Positions 19,842-29,163 of a stretch of DNA of 64,000 nt are shown here, in pieces (positions within the stretch are counted from its first letter, which is position 1; the number at the start of each line of letters is the position of its first letter). This stretch comes from an uncultured bacterium (lineage in GTDB: Bacteria > Bacteroidota > Rhodothermia > Rhodothermales > UBA10348): contig CALIKL010000010.1 in the NCBI GenBank assembly GCA_938018055.1, positions 1-64,000 on the forward strand, given 5' to 3'. The translations under genes were made by a program, and so were the position numbers. The notes beneath the pieces are model-generated. The model was not told the origin of the DNA. It did not search any database and saw only the letters and a list, made by a program, of their open reading frames with translations.

Positions 19842-21946
19842 AAAGGAAGATCATCCAGGCTATCGGACGCATCATGGGACGGTTGGTTCGGCGCCTCCAG
19901 GGTTCGGGAAGGACCGGGTAACCCGTCCTGAAGTCTCGAGGATCCGTCATCAGGAACGGCGTCACGGGGTGCTTCGACCAAGGTACATGGCTCCAGGATC
20001 GTATCAGGGAGGCCTTCCAGAAAGCGACTTGGTTTGGTGAAGTACTGACCTTCATAGCGCCTGAATTGCACCATGGGATACGACAGAAAAAGCTGGTCTT
20101 CTGCTCGTGTGATGGCAACATAAAGGAGTCTCAGTTCCTCATCCATTGCCTCTGCATCTCCAACGGAATAGGAGGAAGGAAGTACGCCATCCAGGGACTG
20201 AATCACGAAAACTGACTTGAACTCAAGGCCCTTGGCTGAATGGATCGTTGAAAGTACGAGCGGTGGTTCATCCTTCTCTTCCTTCTCCACATCTACAGCG
20301 CTCAGCTCGATGGGGTCCAGTGCCAGCGAGTCCAGCAAGGATGCTCGATCTGCAAACCGTGACGCGACCCCAGTCAAATGCTCAAGGTCCGTCTCCCGTT
20401 TGGGATAGTCTTCGGTGTATGTCTCCCGCAAGATCGGAGCGTAGTAAGCGAGAATCGATTCCAGCTGTTCATCCAGTGGTGATTCATGCTGGCGTAAGCG
20501 CCCCAGCACATCGAACAACCGGGACAGAGACGCTACATATGCGGCAGAAAACGGAGATCCATCGGTTGTGTATCGCGGGGCCTCCGCTCCCTGAACCCAT
20601 TCAATAATGCGTCCTGCCGTCTTTGGTCCAATACCATCAAGAAGCTGCAGGATGCGATTCCAGGCGACCACATCACGCGGATTTTCAAGCACCTTCAGGT
20701 AAGCGATCACATCTTTGATATGGGCAGCTTCAGCCAACTTCAGGCCGCCATATTTCACGAAAGGGATGCCCCGCTTGTTGAGCTCAACCTCCAGGTCATA
20801 GGAATTGTGTCCACTTCGAAACAGGACAGCCATGCGATTGAGCGGTTCTCCTTGCTCTCGCAGCGCCAGGATCATCTGGGACACGAAGCGGCTTTCGAAT
20901 CGGTCATCCGGGGCTGGTACAATTCCCGGTAAATCACCTTTCCCTCGTTCGGTGTAGAGGCGTTTGTCGAAGCGGTGCTTGGCCTGGGTGAGCACTTCGT
21001 TCGCCAGATCCAGAATAGCCTGGGTAGATCGATAGTTGTGCTCCAGCTTGATGACCGAGGCCCCGGCATACTCTTCAGGAAACCGAAGAATATTACCCAT
21101 GTCTGCTCCTCGAAATCGGTAAATACTCTGGGCATCGTCACCTACCACCATCACATTTCCGTGAACACTGGAAAGAGCTTTTACGAGGAGCGCTTGTGCG
21201 CGATTGGTGTCCTGATACTCATCGACAAGAACGTAACGACAGGCTGAGGCCACCTCCCGGAGAACACCCGGATCTTGTTGGAAAAGCTTCAAGGTCAGAA
21301 TGAGCAAGTCATCGTAGTCCATCAGCCCCTGTTCTTTCTTGTACTGCACGTACTGCTCGAAGAGACCATTGAGCGGCTCCAGGAACTCAAGAAAGTGGGG
21401 ATAAGCAGATTCCAGAACACTATCGAGGGATTGCCCGGTATTGCGAATCGAGGAGAAGATCGAAGCAATGGTCCGCTTTTTCGGAAAACGCCGATCCTTG
21501 AAACGGGCCGCTACCGGTCCCCGCAGCAGATCTACGACATCAGCCGCGTCTTGAGCGTCCAAAACAGTGAAACCGTTTGGATACCCCAGCTTGGCAGCAT
21601 ATTGCTTCAACAGCATCAAACAGAACGCATGGAACGTACCGCCCCGCACGCGCGAGCAGCGCCCGTCGAGTAAAGTCGAAGCACGCGTCAGCATCTGCTG
21701 GGACGCCCGTCGAGTAAACGTGAGAAGCACCAGTTGCTCAGGAGCCACCCCATGACCAACAAGCCAGGCAACGCGGTGAATCAAGGTGCGCGTTTTCCCC
21801 GTTCCTGCTCCGGCAACTACGAGGACCGGTCCTGCGCCCCAGGTTGCCGCCTCATACTGCTTTTCATTAAGTGCTTCCCGGAAGTCCAATCCTTCTGGAT
21901 CGGCAACCGGAAACTCTTCAGGTGAGATGACAATGCGACGCGCCAT
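19838..21946 (-). CDS. pcrA: UvrD/PcrA-type ATP-dependent DNA helicase
   Basis: VVAGAGTGKTRTLIHRVAWL, LVDEYQDTN, GDDAQSIYRFRGAD, LSTIHSAKGLEFKSVFVI. Start set to MARRIVISPEEF; the upstream part of the 900-aa ORF lies antisense to parA. Confidence 0.93.
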   Translation of the reverse strand: MARRIVISPEEFPVADPEGLDFREALNEKQYEAATWGAGPVLVVAGAGTGKTRTLIHRVAWLVGHGVAPEQLVLLTFTRRASQQMLTRASTLLDGRCSRVRGGTFHAFCLMLLKQYAAKLGYPNGFTVLDAQDAADVVDLLRGPVAARFKDRRFPKKRTIASIFSSIRNTGQSLDSVLESAYPHFLEFLEPLNGLFEQYVQYKKEQGLMDYDDLLILTLKLFQQDPGVLREVASACRYVLVDEYQDTNRAQALLVKALSSVHGNVMVVGDDAQSIYRFRGADMGNILRFPEEYAGASVIKLEHNYRSTQAILDLANEVLTQAKHRFDKRLYTERGKGDLPGIVPAPDDRFESRFVSQMILALREQGEPLNRMAVLFRSGHNSYDLEVELNKRGIPFVKYGGLKLAEAAHIKDVIAYLKVLENPRDVVAWNRILQLLDGIGPKTAGRIIEWVQGAEAPRYTTDGSPFSAAYVASLSRLFDVLGRLRQHESPLDEQLESILAYYAPILRETYTEDYPKRETDLEHLTGVASRFADRASLLDSLALDPIELSAVDVEKEEKDEPPLVLSTIHSAKGLEFKSVFVIQSLDGVLPSSYSVGDAEAMDEELRLLYVAITRAEDQLFLSYPMVQFRRYEGQYFTKPSRFLEGLPDTILEPCTLVEAPRDAVPDDGSSRLQDGLPGPSRTLEAPNQPSHDASDSLDDLPF

Positions 21947-22106
21947 GAGATGAACAACACGCGCCCGAGCGATACGATCCCGGCCAAGATCAGCGGACAT
22001 TTCGTGGATAACTCGTCCCCTGTGAAGGCCCTCTTCGGTGGAAGCGCGCCACGGGTCTTCATAGATTCGATAGCTATACGAAGAACAACCCGGTTCCGGA
22101 CCCGAT

Positions 22107-22925
22107 ATGGGAAAAATCATCGCTGTAGCCAACCAAAAGGGAGGTGTGGGTAAAACCACGACCGCGGTGAACCTGGCTGCCTCACTGGCAGCCATGGAAC
22201 ATCCGACGCTGCTTCTGGATTTTGATCCACAGGCCAACGGAACATCCGGCGTCGGCATCGACCCTCGTGAAGTAGAGGGATCATCGTACGAGATCCTGAT
22301 TGGCACGCTGCCAGCTGAAAACGCAATTGTAGAAACGGAATCTCCGTACCTCTCCCTCATTCCGAGCCACATCAATTTGGTTGGCGCAGAGATCGAGATG
22401 GTTGAATTCCCCGATCGTGAGCGCATGTTATCACGTGCTCTGGCACCCATACGCGACCGATACGACTTCATCATCATTGACTGCCCGCCGTCACTGGGGC
22501 TGCTGACCCTGAATGCACTGACGGCTTCAGACTCGGTCATTATCCCGGTTCAGGCGGAGTACTTCGCACTGGAAGGTCTCGGACAATTGCTGAATACCAT
22601 CAAACTGGTACGCCAACATCTCAATCCCGCTCTGGACATTGAAGGTGTGGTACTGACCATGTTTGATACACGGTTACGATTGGCCAACCAGGTGGCCGGC
22701 GAGGTCCGCCGCTATTTCGGGGAGAAAGTTTTCAATACCATAGTCCAGCGGAATGTGCGATTGTCCGAGGCACCGAGTTTTGGCCGTCCCGTTTTGCTTT
22801 ATGACGCTACGAGCACCGGGTCCCGGAATTACATCGGCCTGGCCAGAGAAGTCCTGCGAGCCAATCGTCATGTGTTTGAAACGGTAGAAGAAGATGCCTC
22901 CGGGCAGCATGGGGATCACGAATGA
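22107..22925 (+). CDS. parA: Chromosome partitioning protein ParA (Soj)
   Basis: [28 protein letters not shown]. Confidence 0.97.
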   Translation: MGKIIAVANQKGGVGKTTTAVNLAASLAAMEHPTLLLDFDPQANGTSGVGIDPREVEGSSYEILIGTLPAENAIVETESPYLSLIPSHINLVGAEIEMVEFPDRERMLSRALAPIRDRYDFIIIDCPPSLGLLTLNALTASDSVIIPVQAEYFALEGLGQLLNTIKLVRQHLNPALDIEGVVLTMFDTRLRLANQVAGEVRRYFGEKVFNTIVQRNVRLSEAPSFGRPVLLYDATSTGSRNYIGLAREVLRANRHVFETVEEDASGQHGDHE

Positions 22926-23854
22926 GTAAGCAGAAATCAGCCCTCGGGCGAGGACTCGGAGCACTGCTGCCGGATTCGGACGATAATGCTTCAAAGCCAG
23001 CCGGCATCGAAAGCACGAAGCTCTACAATTTCGACGAGCGAATCCGAGCCGCTGGAACGATTGCGGAAATTGAAGTGGGAAAGGTCTCTCCGAACCCCTA
23101 TCAGCCTCGTACCCATTTTGATGAAACGGCTCTTCAGGAGTTGTCGGCATCTATCAAGCAGCTTGGCATTATCCAGCCCATTACGGTTCGAAAGACGGGA
23201 ACGGATCGGTATGAGCTCATTTCGGGAGAGCGGCGCCTGAAAGCAGCGCGCATGGCCGGTTTGAGTGCCGTTCCAGCCTTTGTCAGGGAAGCAGACAGCG
23301 AGGCCATGTTGGAAATGGCCATCGTTGAAAACGTGCAGCGAGAGCAGCTCAATCCGATCGAAGTAGCACTGGGCTATCAGCGCCTGGTCGACGAATGCGC
23401 CATGACCCAGGAGGAGGTTGCGACGAAAGTGGGCAAGAATCGCTCAACCATTGCCAACTTCCTCCGACTTCTGAACCTTCCTCCACTCATTCAGGCCGGC
23501 TTGCGGGATGGTGTATTGACCACTGGTCATGCCCGAGCCCTCCTTCCATTGGAAGACGAGACCCTGCAGCAATCTCTCATGGACGAGATCGCTGCAGCAG
23601 GGATGTCTGTTCGCGAGGTCGAGCAAAAAGTCAGGCAGCTTCTGAAGCCGCCATCAAAACCGTCAAAGAAATCTTCCAAGCAAGTAGACCAAGCAGTGTC
23701 TGCTGAGATGGGTGCCATGGCTGACCGTATGCGACGGGCCCTCGGTACCAAAGTACAGATCAAGCCCGGCGTAGAAGGCAAAGGAGGGCGTGTCGAGCTG
23801 GACTACTACTCGGACGAGGATCTGGAGCGCATCGTTGATTTCTTCGAACGGTAG
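22922..23854 (+). CDS. parB: Chromosome partitioning protein ParB (Spo0J)
   Basis: [11 protein letters not shown]..., [42 protein letters not shown]. Confidence 0.97.
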   Translation: MSKQKSALGRGLGALLPDSDDNASKPAGIESTKLYNFDERIRAAGTIAEIEVGKVSPNPYQPRTHFDETALQELSASIKQLGIIQPITVRKTGTDRYELISGERRLKAARMAGLSAVPAFVREADSEAMLEMAIVENVQREQLNPIEVALGYQRLVDECAMTQEEVATKVGKNRSTIANFLRLLNLPPLIQAGLRDGVLTTGHARALLPLEDETLQQSLMDEIAAAGMSVREVEQKVRQLLKPPSKPSKKSSKQVDQAVSAEMGAMADRMRRALGTKVQIKPGVEGKGGRVELDYYSDEDLERIVDFFER

Positions 23855-23859
23855 ACGCG

Positions 23860-24477
23860 ATGTCTGTCCGATACGATGCGTTACGACGAGCGTTGGGTTT
23901 GCTGCTCCTGGCTGCGGTGATGACGACCCCGTCCCGTGCCCAACTGGTTCAAGGAGACAGTACGATTGTGGTGACCAGAGAATCGCATTCTCCCAATGGC
24001 GCCTTGTGGCGTGGAGCTGTCGTTCCCGGCTGGGGTCAGATCTACAACAGGCAATACATCAAGCTCCCCTTCGTTTACGGAGGCCTTGGCTTTTTGGCCT
24101 ATCGTGCAACGATCCGAAACAGTGACTACCAGCTGTATCGGAAAGCCTATCAGTACAAAGCGTGGCAAGAATTGGTCGAAGCAGGCGAGGCTGAATCCAA
24201 TCCGAAAATCGGCTTCAAAAGCTCCTATGACGAGATCGCTGCTGAATTTGGAGCTATTTCCTCTCGTCCGCTACAATCCCAAAGAAATATTTTTCGTCGA
24301 TCACGTGACTTTTCCTTCGTTGGCATCGGCTTAGTGTATGGTCTGGCGATGCTGGACGCTTTTGTAAGTGCGCACTTACTCGATTTTGACGTCGGAGAGG
24401 ACCTGAGTTTTCAGGCTGCACCGGCACCGGGCGGACTCCGCCTGTCAGCTCGATTCCACCTCGGTAATACCGAGTGA
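23860..24477 (+). CDS. DUF5683 domain-containing protein
   Basis: ALWRGAVVPGWGQIYNRQYIKLPFVYGGLGFLAY, immediately after parB as common in Bacteroidota. Confidence 0.85.
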   Translation: MSVRYDALRRALGLLLLAAVMTTPSRAQLVQGDSTIVVTRESHSPNGALWRGAVVPGWGQIYNRQYIKLPFVYGGLGFLAYRATIRNSDYQLYRKAYQYKAWQELVEAGEAESNPKIGFKSSYDEIAAEFGAISSRPLQSQRNIFRRSRDFSFVGIGLVYGLAMLDAFVSAHLLDFDVGEDLSFQAAPAPGGLRLSARFHLGNTE

Positions 24478-24503
24478 GGCGGTTCACCCTAGGGTGAACC
24501 GCC
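24478..24503. terminator. 26-bp perfect palindrome directly after the parAB-DUF5683 operon; hairpin/terminator-like
   Basis: GGCGGTTCACCCTAGGGTGAACCGCC begins at the base after the TGA; no long T-tract follows. Confidence 0.55.
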
Positions 24504-24646
24504 GGAACCCGTTTGGGGAACGTGCATTTGCAGGCGTTTGGTTTTCGTGGGCCACCAGAGGGCGCTTATCGTGGCTACACAACACATCCCTTGTGGATGA
24601 GAAGGTGTAACGATTCTCGACCTTCGCCCTACCATAACCATACGCT

Positions 24647-25987
24647 TTGGTCACGATGCCAATCGACGCCCAAACCGATGCTCTGAAATCGGGTTTCCGC
24701 ATTATGTCTGACAGGTACACCAAGCCGACCGGCTCTTCGGGAGCTCCGGTCGCACCCGCGCAGCCCGCACTTTTTGACAAATGTGATCGGTTCTTCGACG
24801 AGAACGGACTGTTTGCCCAGGTCAAGGAAGCGGACCTCTACCCCTACTTTCGTCCTATCGAGAAAAATGATGGCACGCGCGCGATCATGGATGGACGCGA
24901 GATCATCATGGCGGGGTCGAATAATTATCTCGGTCTCCTGTCGGATCGCCGTGTGAAAAAAGCTGCCGAAGATGCCATTGAACAATATGGCTCCGGTTGC
25001 ACAGGGTCTCGGTTCCTCAACGGAACGCTCGACCTGCACCTGCAGCTCGAAGAGAGACTGGCGGAATTCATGGGAGCCGAAGCCTGTGTATTGTTCTCGA
25101 CAGGCTACATGACTAATCAGGGCGTGATCGAATCCCTAGCCAAGAAGGGCGATATCGTCTTTTCTGATAAGGACAACCATGCCTGCATCGTTGCCGGAAC
25201 CAAGGTGTCCATGGCAGACACAGTCCGCTTCAAGCACGATGACATGACGCACCTGCGTCGCATGCTTGAGAAAGCAGCAGTTGAGAGCCCGGACGCCGGC
25301 AAGTTCATCGTGACTGACGGTGTCTTCTCCATGAGCGGAGCGATTGCGAAGGTGCCGGAATTAGTTGCGTTGGCCGAAGAATTCGGTGCCGCCCTGATGC
25401 TGGATGATGCTCATGCCGTGGGCGTCATAGGTCCGGGCGGCCGCGGCAGCGCTGCTCATTTTGGCTTGTCCGATCGCGTTCACCTGACCACCGGCACATT
25501 CTCAAAAAGCTTTGCCTCACTCGGTGGCTTCGTAGTCGGTGACAAGAAAGTCATCGAATACATCCGCCATACGGCTTCTGCGCACATTTTCAGCGCCTCA
25601 ATGCCGCCGTCTGCCATTGCCACGGTTCTCAAATGCCTTGAGATTCTGATCGAAGAGCCAGAACGTCTCGATCGATTGTGGGAGATTTCTGATTACATGC
25701 GAGACGGATTCAAGTCCCTCGGGTTCAATGTCCTCAAGAGCCAGGCACCCATCATTCCAGTAGTCGCTATGACCATGCGAACCTGTCTTGAAATGTGGCA
25801 TGATCTTTTGGACGAAGGCGTATTCGTAAACGCAGTGATTCCACCTGCCGTACCTCAGGGACAGTCGCTTCTGCGTACATCCTACATGGCAACGCATACG
25901 AACGAAGACCTCGACTTTATTCTCGAAGCGTTCCGTCGGGTAGGATTGAAACATGGTGTCATTGCTCCGAACGGGTCCGCAGCATAA
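24647..25987 (+). CDS. PLP-dependent alpha-oxoamine synthase, serine palmitoyltransferase-like
   Basis: NNYLGLLSD, YGSGCTGSRFLNGT, LDDAHAVGVIGPGGRG, GTFSKSFASLGGFV of the AOS family; the SPT subtype is inferred. Confidence 0.85.
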   Translation: MVTMPIDAQTDALKSGFRIMSDRYTKPTGSSGAPVAPAQPALFDKCDRFFDENGLFAQVKEADLYPYFRPIEKNDGTRAIMDGREIIMAGSNNYLGLLSDRRVKKAAEDAIEQYGSGCTGSRFLNGTLDLHLQLEERLAEFMGAEACVLFSTGYMTNQGVIESLAKKGDIVFSDKDNHACIVAGTKVSMADTVRFKHDDMTHLRRMLEKAAVESPDAGKFIVTDGVFSMSGAIAKVPELVALAEEFGAALMLDDAHAVGVIGPGGRGSAAHFGLSDRVHLTTGTFSKSFASLGGFVVGDKKVIEYIRHTASAHIFSASMPPSAIATVLKCLEILIEEPERLDRLWEISDYMRDGFKSLGFNVLKSQAPIIPVVAMTMRTCLEMWHDLLDEGVFVNAVIPPAVPQGQSLLRTSYMATHTNEDLDFILEAFRRVGLKHGVIAPNGSAA

Positions 25988-26050
25988 GACTGCCTGTTGC
26001 ATCGTACCTTTGGTCATGCTGCATGATGCTTAGCGTAACCCCGTTCTCGC

Positions 26051-27211
26051 GTGCCTGACCTTCCCTCTTCGGTCCAGTCTGTTGAAGTTCGTCCCGTGCG
26101 ATCGCGACGCGATCGTCGGGCGTTCATCCAGTTTCCCTTCGATCTGTTCGGAGACACCGAAGTCTGGGTACCGCCCCTTCGTATAGATGTCGCAAAGCTG
26201 ATCAATCCGAAGAAGAATGCCTTCTTCGAACACGGTGACATGCAGCTCTTTTTGGCGAGGGACCAGAACGGCGTGGTGGTCGGTCGTATCGCGGGTATTC
26301 GAAACGGAATGCATCTCGAGAAATACGACGACGGCGTGGGCTTCTTCGGCTTTTTCGATACGATTGAAGATTCCGCTGTCGCCAAGGCCTTGCTGGACGC
26401 CGCTGCTGAATGGCTCATGGGGCAAGGACTGCGCGCCATGCGCGGTCCGACCAATCCTTCCATGAACGATGTGGCTGGACTTCTGGTGGATGGGTTCGAC
26501 AAGCAGCCTGCCATCCTGATGCCCTACAATCACCCGTGGTACGAGGGATTCCTTCTGGATTATGGCTTTGAACGTAAGATGACCATGTGGGCCTATTACG
26601 CCCACACGAGATTCTACAACAAGGAGAGAATGGACCGAGGCATCAGTCTCCTGCGGCGGCGTTTCCCTAATCTGACCATCAGGCAATTGGATATGAGCCG
26701 ATTCGAGGAAGAAGCCCGGCTCATCAAGGACATCTACAATGATGCCTGGTCCGAAAATTGGGGCCATGTGCCCATGACGGATTCCGAATTCAGTCAGCTC
26801 GCCAAGGACATGAAGCAGATCATCGATGAACGCCTTGTGTTGTTCGCCGAGATCGACGGCCAAGAAGTGGGGTTTTCCGTTTTGCTTCCCGATCTGAACT
26901 ATGTGTTCAAGACCATTCCCTCGGGCCGTCTGTTTCCGTTCGGACTCGTCAAACTCTTGAGTATGGCAACAAGCGGCGTTGTCCGAGAAGCACGAATGCC
27001 CCTCATGGGAGTGCGTAAGGCGCATCACGGAAAAGCCATCGATACCGTTCTCATACACGAAAGCGTGGTCAAGAGCTTGGAAGTTGGCATCCTGGCAGGA
27101 GAAATGAGCTGGATTCTGGACAGCAACAAAGTCCTGATCAATGCGCTCGAATCCATGGGCGGCATCAAGCAAAAGGAATACGCCATGTTCGAGGCAGTCA
27201 TCGATGGATAA
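26051..27211 (+). CDS. GNAT-like N-acyltransferase, candidate bacterial ceramide synthase
   Basis: VRSRRDRRAFIQFPFDLFGDTEVWVPPL...GRIAGIRN...RGPTNPSMNDVAGLLVDGFD; follows the SPT-like gene. Confidence 0.6.
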   Translation: MPDLPSSVQSVEVRPVRSRRDRRAFIQFPFDLFGDTEVWVPPLRIDVAKLINPKKNAFFEHGDMQLFLARDQNGVVVGRIAGIRNGMHLEKYDDGVGFFGFFDTIEDSAVAKALLDAAAEWLMGQGLRAMRGPTNPSMNDVAGLLVDGFDKQPAILMPYNHPWYEGFLLDYGFERKMTMWAYYAHTRFYNKERMDRGISLLRRRFPNLTIRQLDMSRFEEEARLIKDIYNDAWSENWGHVPMTDSEFSQLAKDMKQIIDERLVLFAEIDGQEVGFSVLLPDLNYVFKTIPSGRLFPFGLVKLLSMATSGVVREARMPLMGVRKAHHGKAIDTVLIHESVVKSLEVGILAGEMSWILDSNKVLINALESMGGIKQKEYAMFEAVIDG

Positions 27212-27962
27212 TCGAAGTGACTCGTCAAGGCCATCAAAGAGCGGATTGACGTTCGACCGAGAAGCAAGCCGTGTACGGTTTGTCTACTTCGACCTTGACG
27301 ATACACTACTGGACCACACACATGCAGAGCACAGAGCACTGCAAGACATGCACGCCAGTGCCGACCGGCCTTTGGGAAACCAATCCTTTGAAGCGGTCCA
27401 TGCTCTCTATCGGCAGATCAATCCTGTGGTCTGGCAAAAATACTCAGCAGGTGAGTTCACGAAGCGTCAAGCAAAAGTGGGGCGCTTTTCTCAATTACTG
27501 CAGGGCCTGGGGTTGGATACGGGAGCGGACGAGGATTTGGCCCATCGTTATCTGGATACGTATTCGAAGCACTGGCAACCCATAGAAGGGGCATTCGAAG
27601 CCTTTGCAGCTGTTGCCTCGCATCTTCCCACAGGTATTTTGACCAACGGGTTTGTTGAGATCCAGCAGGCCAAGCTCCGACAATTCCCTTTGCTCGAAAG
27701 CTTGTCGGACGTGATTGTCATCAGTGAGGAAGTGGGCGTATTGAAGCCCGATCCAAGGCTGTTCGCTGAATCCGCCCGCAGGGCCGGGATGGATGCGGCC
27801 GAAATTCTTTACATCGGTGACTCGCTTTCCTCTGACGTGGAAGGTGGAATCGGAGCAGGATGGAAAGTGGCCTGGTTTTCCGAGCGGGGTCACCAGCACG
27901 AGGATGTCCACTCGTTTACAGACTGGTCAACCTTGCCAGACCTCGTAGCTCAATTGGCATAG
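27204..27962 (+). CDS. HAD family hydrolase (YjjG-like)
   Basis: FVYFDLDDTLLDHTHAEHRAL, GILTNGF, YIGDSLSSDVEGGIGAGWKVAW; overlaps the previous stop. Confidence 0.9.
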   Translation: MDNRSDSSRPSKSGLTFDREASRVRFVYFDLDDTLLDHTHAEHRALQDMHASADRPLGNQSFEAVHALYRQINPVVWQKYSAGEFTKRQAKVGRFSQLLQGLGLDTGADEDLAHRYLDTYSKHWQPIEGAFEAFAAVASHLPTGILTNGFVEIQQAKLRQFPLLESLSDVIVISEEVGVLKPDPRLFAESARRAGMDAAEILYIGDSLSSDVEGGIGAGWKVAWFSERGHQHEDVHSFTDWSTLPDLVAQLA

Positions 27963-28011
27963 ACAGCCCCCGCTCCGGCGATTCCGGCATTTCCCGAAAA
28001 AAAGTCAGGCC

Positions 28012-28040
28012 AAAAAAAAAGCCGTCCTTAAGGACAGCTT
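28012..28040 (-). terminator. Intrinsic terminator, strong on the minus strand, possibly bidirectional
   Basis: Minus strand AAGCTGTCC-TTAA-GGACGGCTT followed by T7+; lies between the HAD gene stop and the candidate ncRNA. Confidence 0.85.
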
Positions 28041-28757
28041 CTTTTCTGCTCCCGACACGAGAACCTCCCCTGGTGTGGCCTCTACGCCGAAGCGCTTCCT
28101 CCTCACCAGTTCAGGGAGGTTCGAGTCTCAGTGGATCCCACATCTCGTTTGACCGAGATCCGGGTAACACGGTCTCCGCGAACGGCGATCCGTATTGCCT
28201 CCATCGTACGGGCACACGATAAAGACGACAGCCTACAGGGTCTCCGTCCGATCCTCCTTCCTCTTTCGAGGTGGTTTTCATCGGCCGGGCAACGTCTTTC
28301 CTCCAGTAAGCCTCCGAAGAGACGTTCGGGAGAACAGGTTCGTTGGTCAAATGAATCGCTTCGTGACCTGCTGCCGGCCTAAGCCGACTGCCGTGATCTT
28401 TCATCGTTTCATCCCGAAAAGAGGTTTGAAGCAAAGCGCCGGGACGCTTTCGATTCAAGTTTCTTCTCGTTTCCCTCCCTGGTCACATCCAGACGATCGG
28501 AATCATCTTTTTATGACTCGGGATGTCGGCTCTTCACCCGGGATCATCTGCCGTCCAACGCCGGTCTTGCGACCCGCATCTTCGAACATCCCCCTGGCTT
28601 GTAGCCAGCACTGCTCCAACTCCCACTTCGGCTTGCTCGAAACCTAAGCGATCAATGCTGGTGCAGGGGCCCTGCTGTGCCTCCCTTTCGGGTGGCGTGG
28701 CTTGCCTCATGCAGCCTAGAGACTCAGTCGCGTCAAGGAACGGTGCCGTCAGGCACT
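28012..28757 (-). ncRNA. Candidate large structured noncoding RNA (~745 nt), class unknown
   Basis: Consensus promoter upstream, terminator at the 3' end, no convincing CDS, and many short hairpins with GNRA/UUCG loops (e.g. CCC-GAAA-GGG, GGTC-GCAA-GACC, CCTC-GAAA-GAGG, CGC-TTCG-GCG). Confidence 0.65.
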
Positions 28758-28763
28758 GGGACC

Positions 28764-28792
28764 ATTATAGCTCGACCTCCTACCTGAGTCAA
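28764..28792 (-). promoter_or_regulatory. Sigma70-type promoter for the candidate ncRNA
   Basis: Minus strand TTGACT (28792-28787), 17-nt spacer, TATAAT (28769-28764). Confidence 0.8.
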
Positions 28793-28932
28793 CAATAGCC
28801 CCACCTGTTCCTTCCACAAGAAATTCACAAGGGCTTTATCCTTTCTGTGCATAACCATCATCGCATGGCGTGTTCGGCAGTCTTGAAAAGCCACCACTCG
28901 ATTCAACGCTGATGGGCATTCCCCAAAAGCGC

Positions 28933-28964
28933 AAAAAGCCCGGTCCTGACGAACCGAGCTTTTT
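28933..28964. terminator. Intrinsic terminator, likely serving the rhomboid gene on the minus strand
   Basis: AAAAAGCCCGGTCCTGACGAACCGAGCTTTTT, 9-bp stem with one mismatch; T-tract on both strands. Confidence 0.7.
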
Positions 28965-29163
28965 GGTGCCCATAGTCACTGCGCGACTGAGTATCCCTCA
29001 ACAGGGACACCATCTCAGGCGGCATGAGTGACAGAAAGATAGGGAAAGGGCCAGCGGTAACGCAACACTGCAATAACGGATTTCTCGTCCGAACCCTGTT
29101 TGGTTTGGGTTCTTGGCCCTAGCCATGGCCTATCAACATTTTGAAGCAATAACGGTCTTCCTC

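Noticed and set aside
21947-22540. N-terminal ~200 aa of the 900-aa helicase ORF
   Set aside because: Antisense to parA with non-protein-like composition; the helicase starts at MARRIVISPEEF (21946).
24296-24312. GATCACGTGAC as a possible parS site close to parB
   Set aside because: Only the CACGTG core matches the parS consensus.
28100-28140. GGTTCGAGTCTC resembling a tRNA T-arm (possible tRNA or tmRNA end)
   Set aside because: The T-stem does not pair well and no acceptor or D-arm partners are present.
28260-28330. GAGGAAAGACGTTGCCCGG on the minus strand as an RNase P P4 motif (GAGGAAAGTCCGGGC)
   Set aside because: Only the first part matches; other conserved RNase P segments (ACAGAA...GGCTTA, AGAGCGCACCG) were not found. 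Not excluded without cmscan.
28195-28647. 150-aa plus-strand ORF and 115-aa minus-strand ORF (28111-28458) in the candidate ncRNA region
   Set aside because: No recognisable domain, biased composition, and no matching gene start context; more likely open by chance in a GC-rich structured RNA.
28722-28992. 11-bp inverted repeat ACTCAGTCGCG / CGCGACTGAGT spanning the ncRNA promoter
   Set aside because: Could be chance at this distance; the second arm lies outside the predicted transcript.
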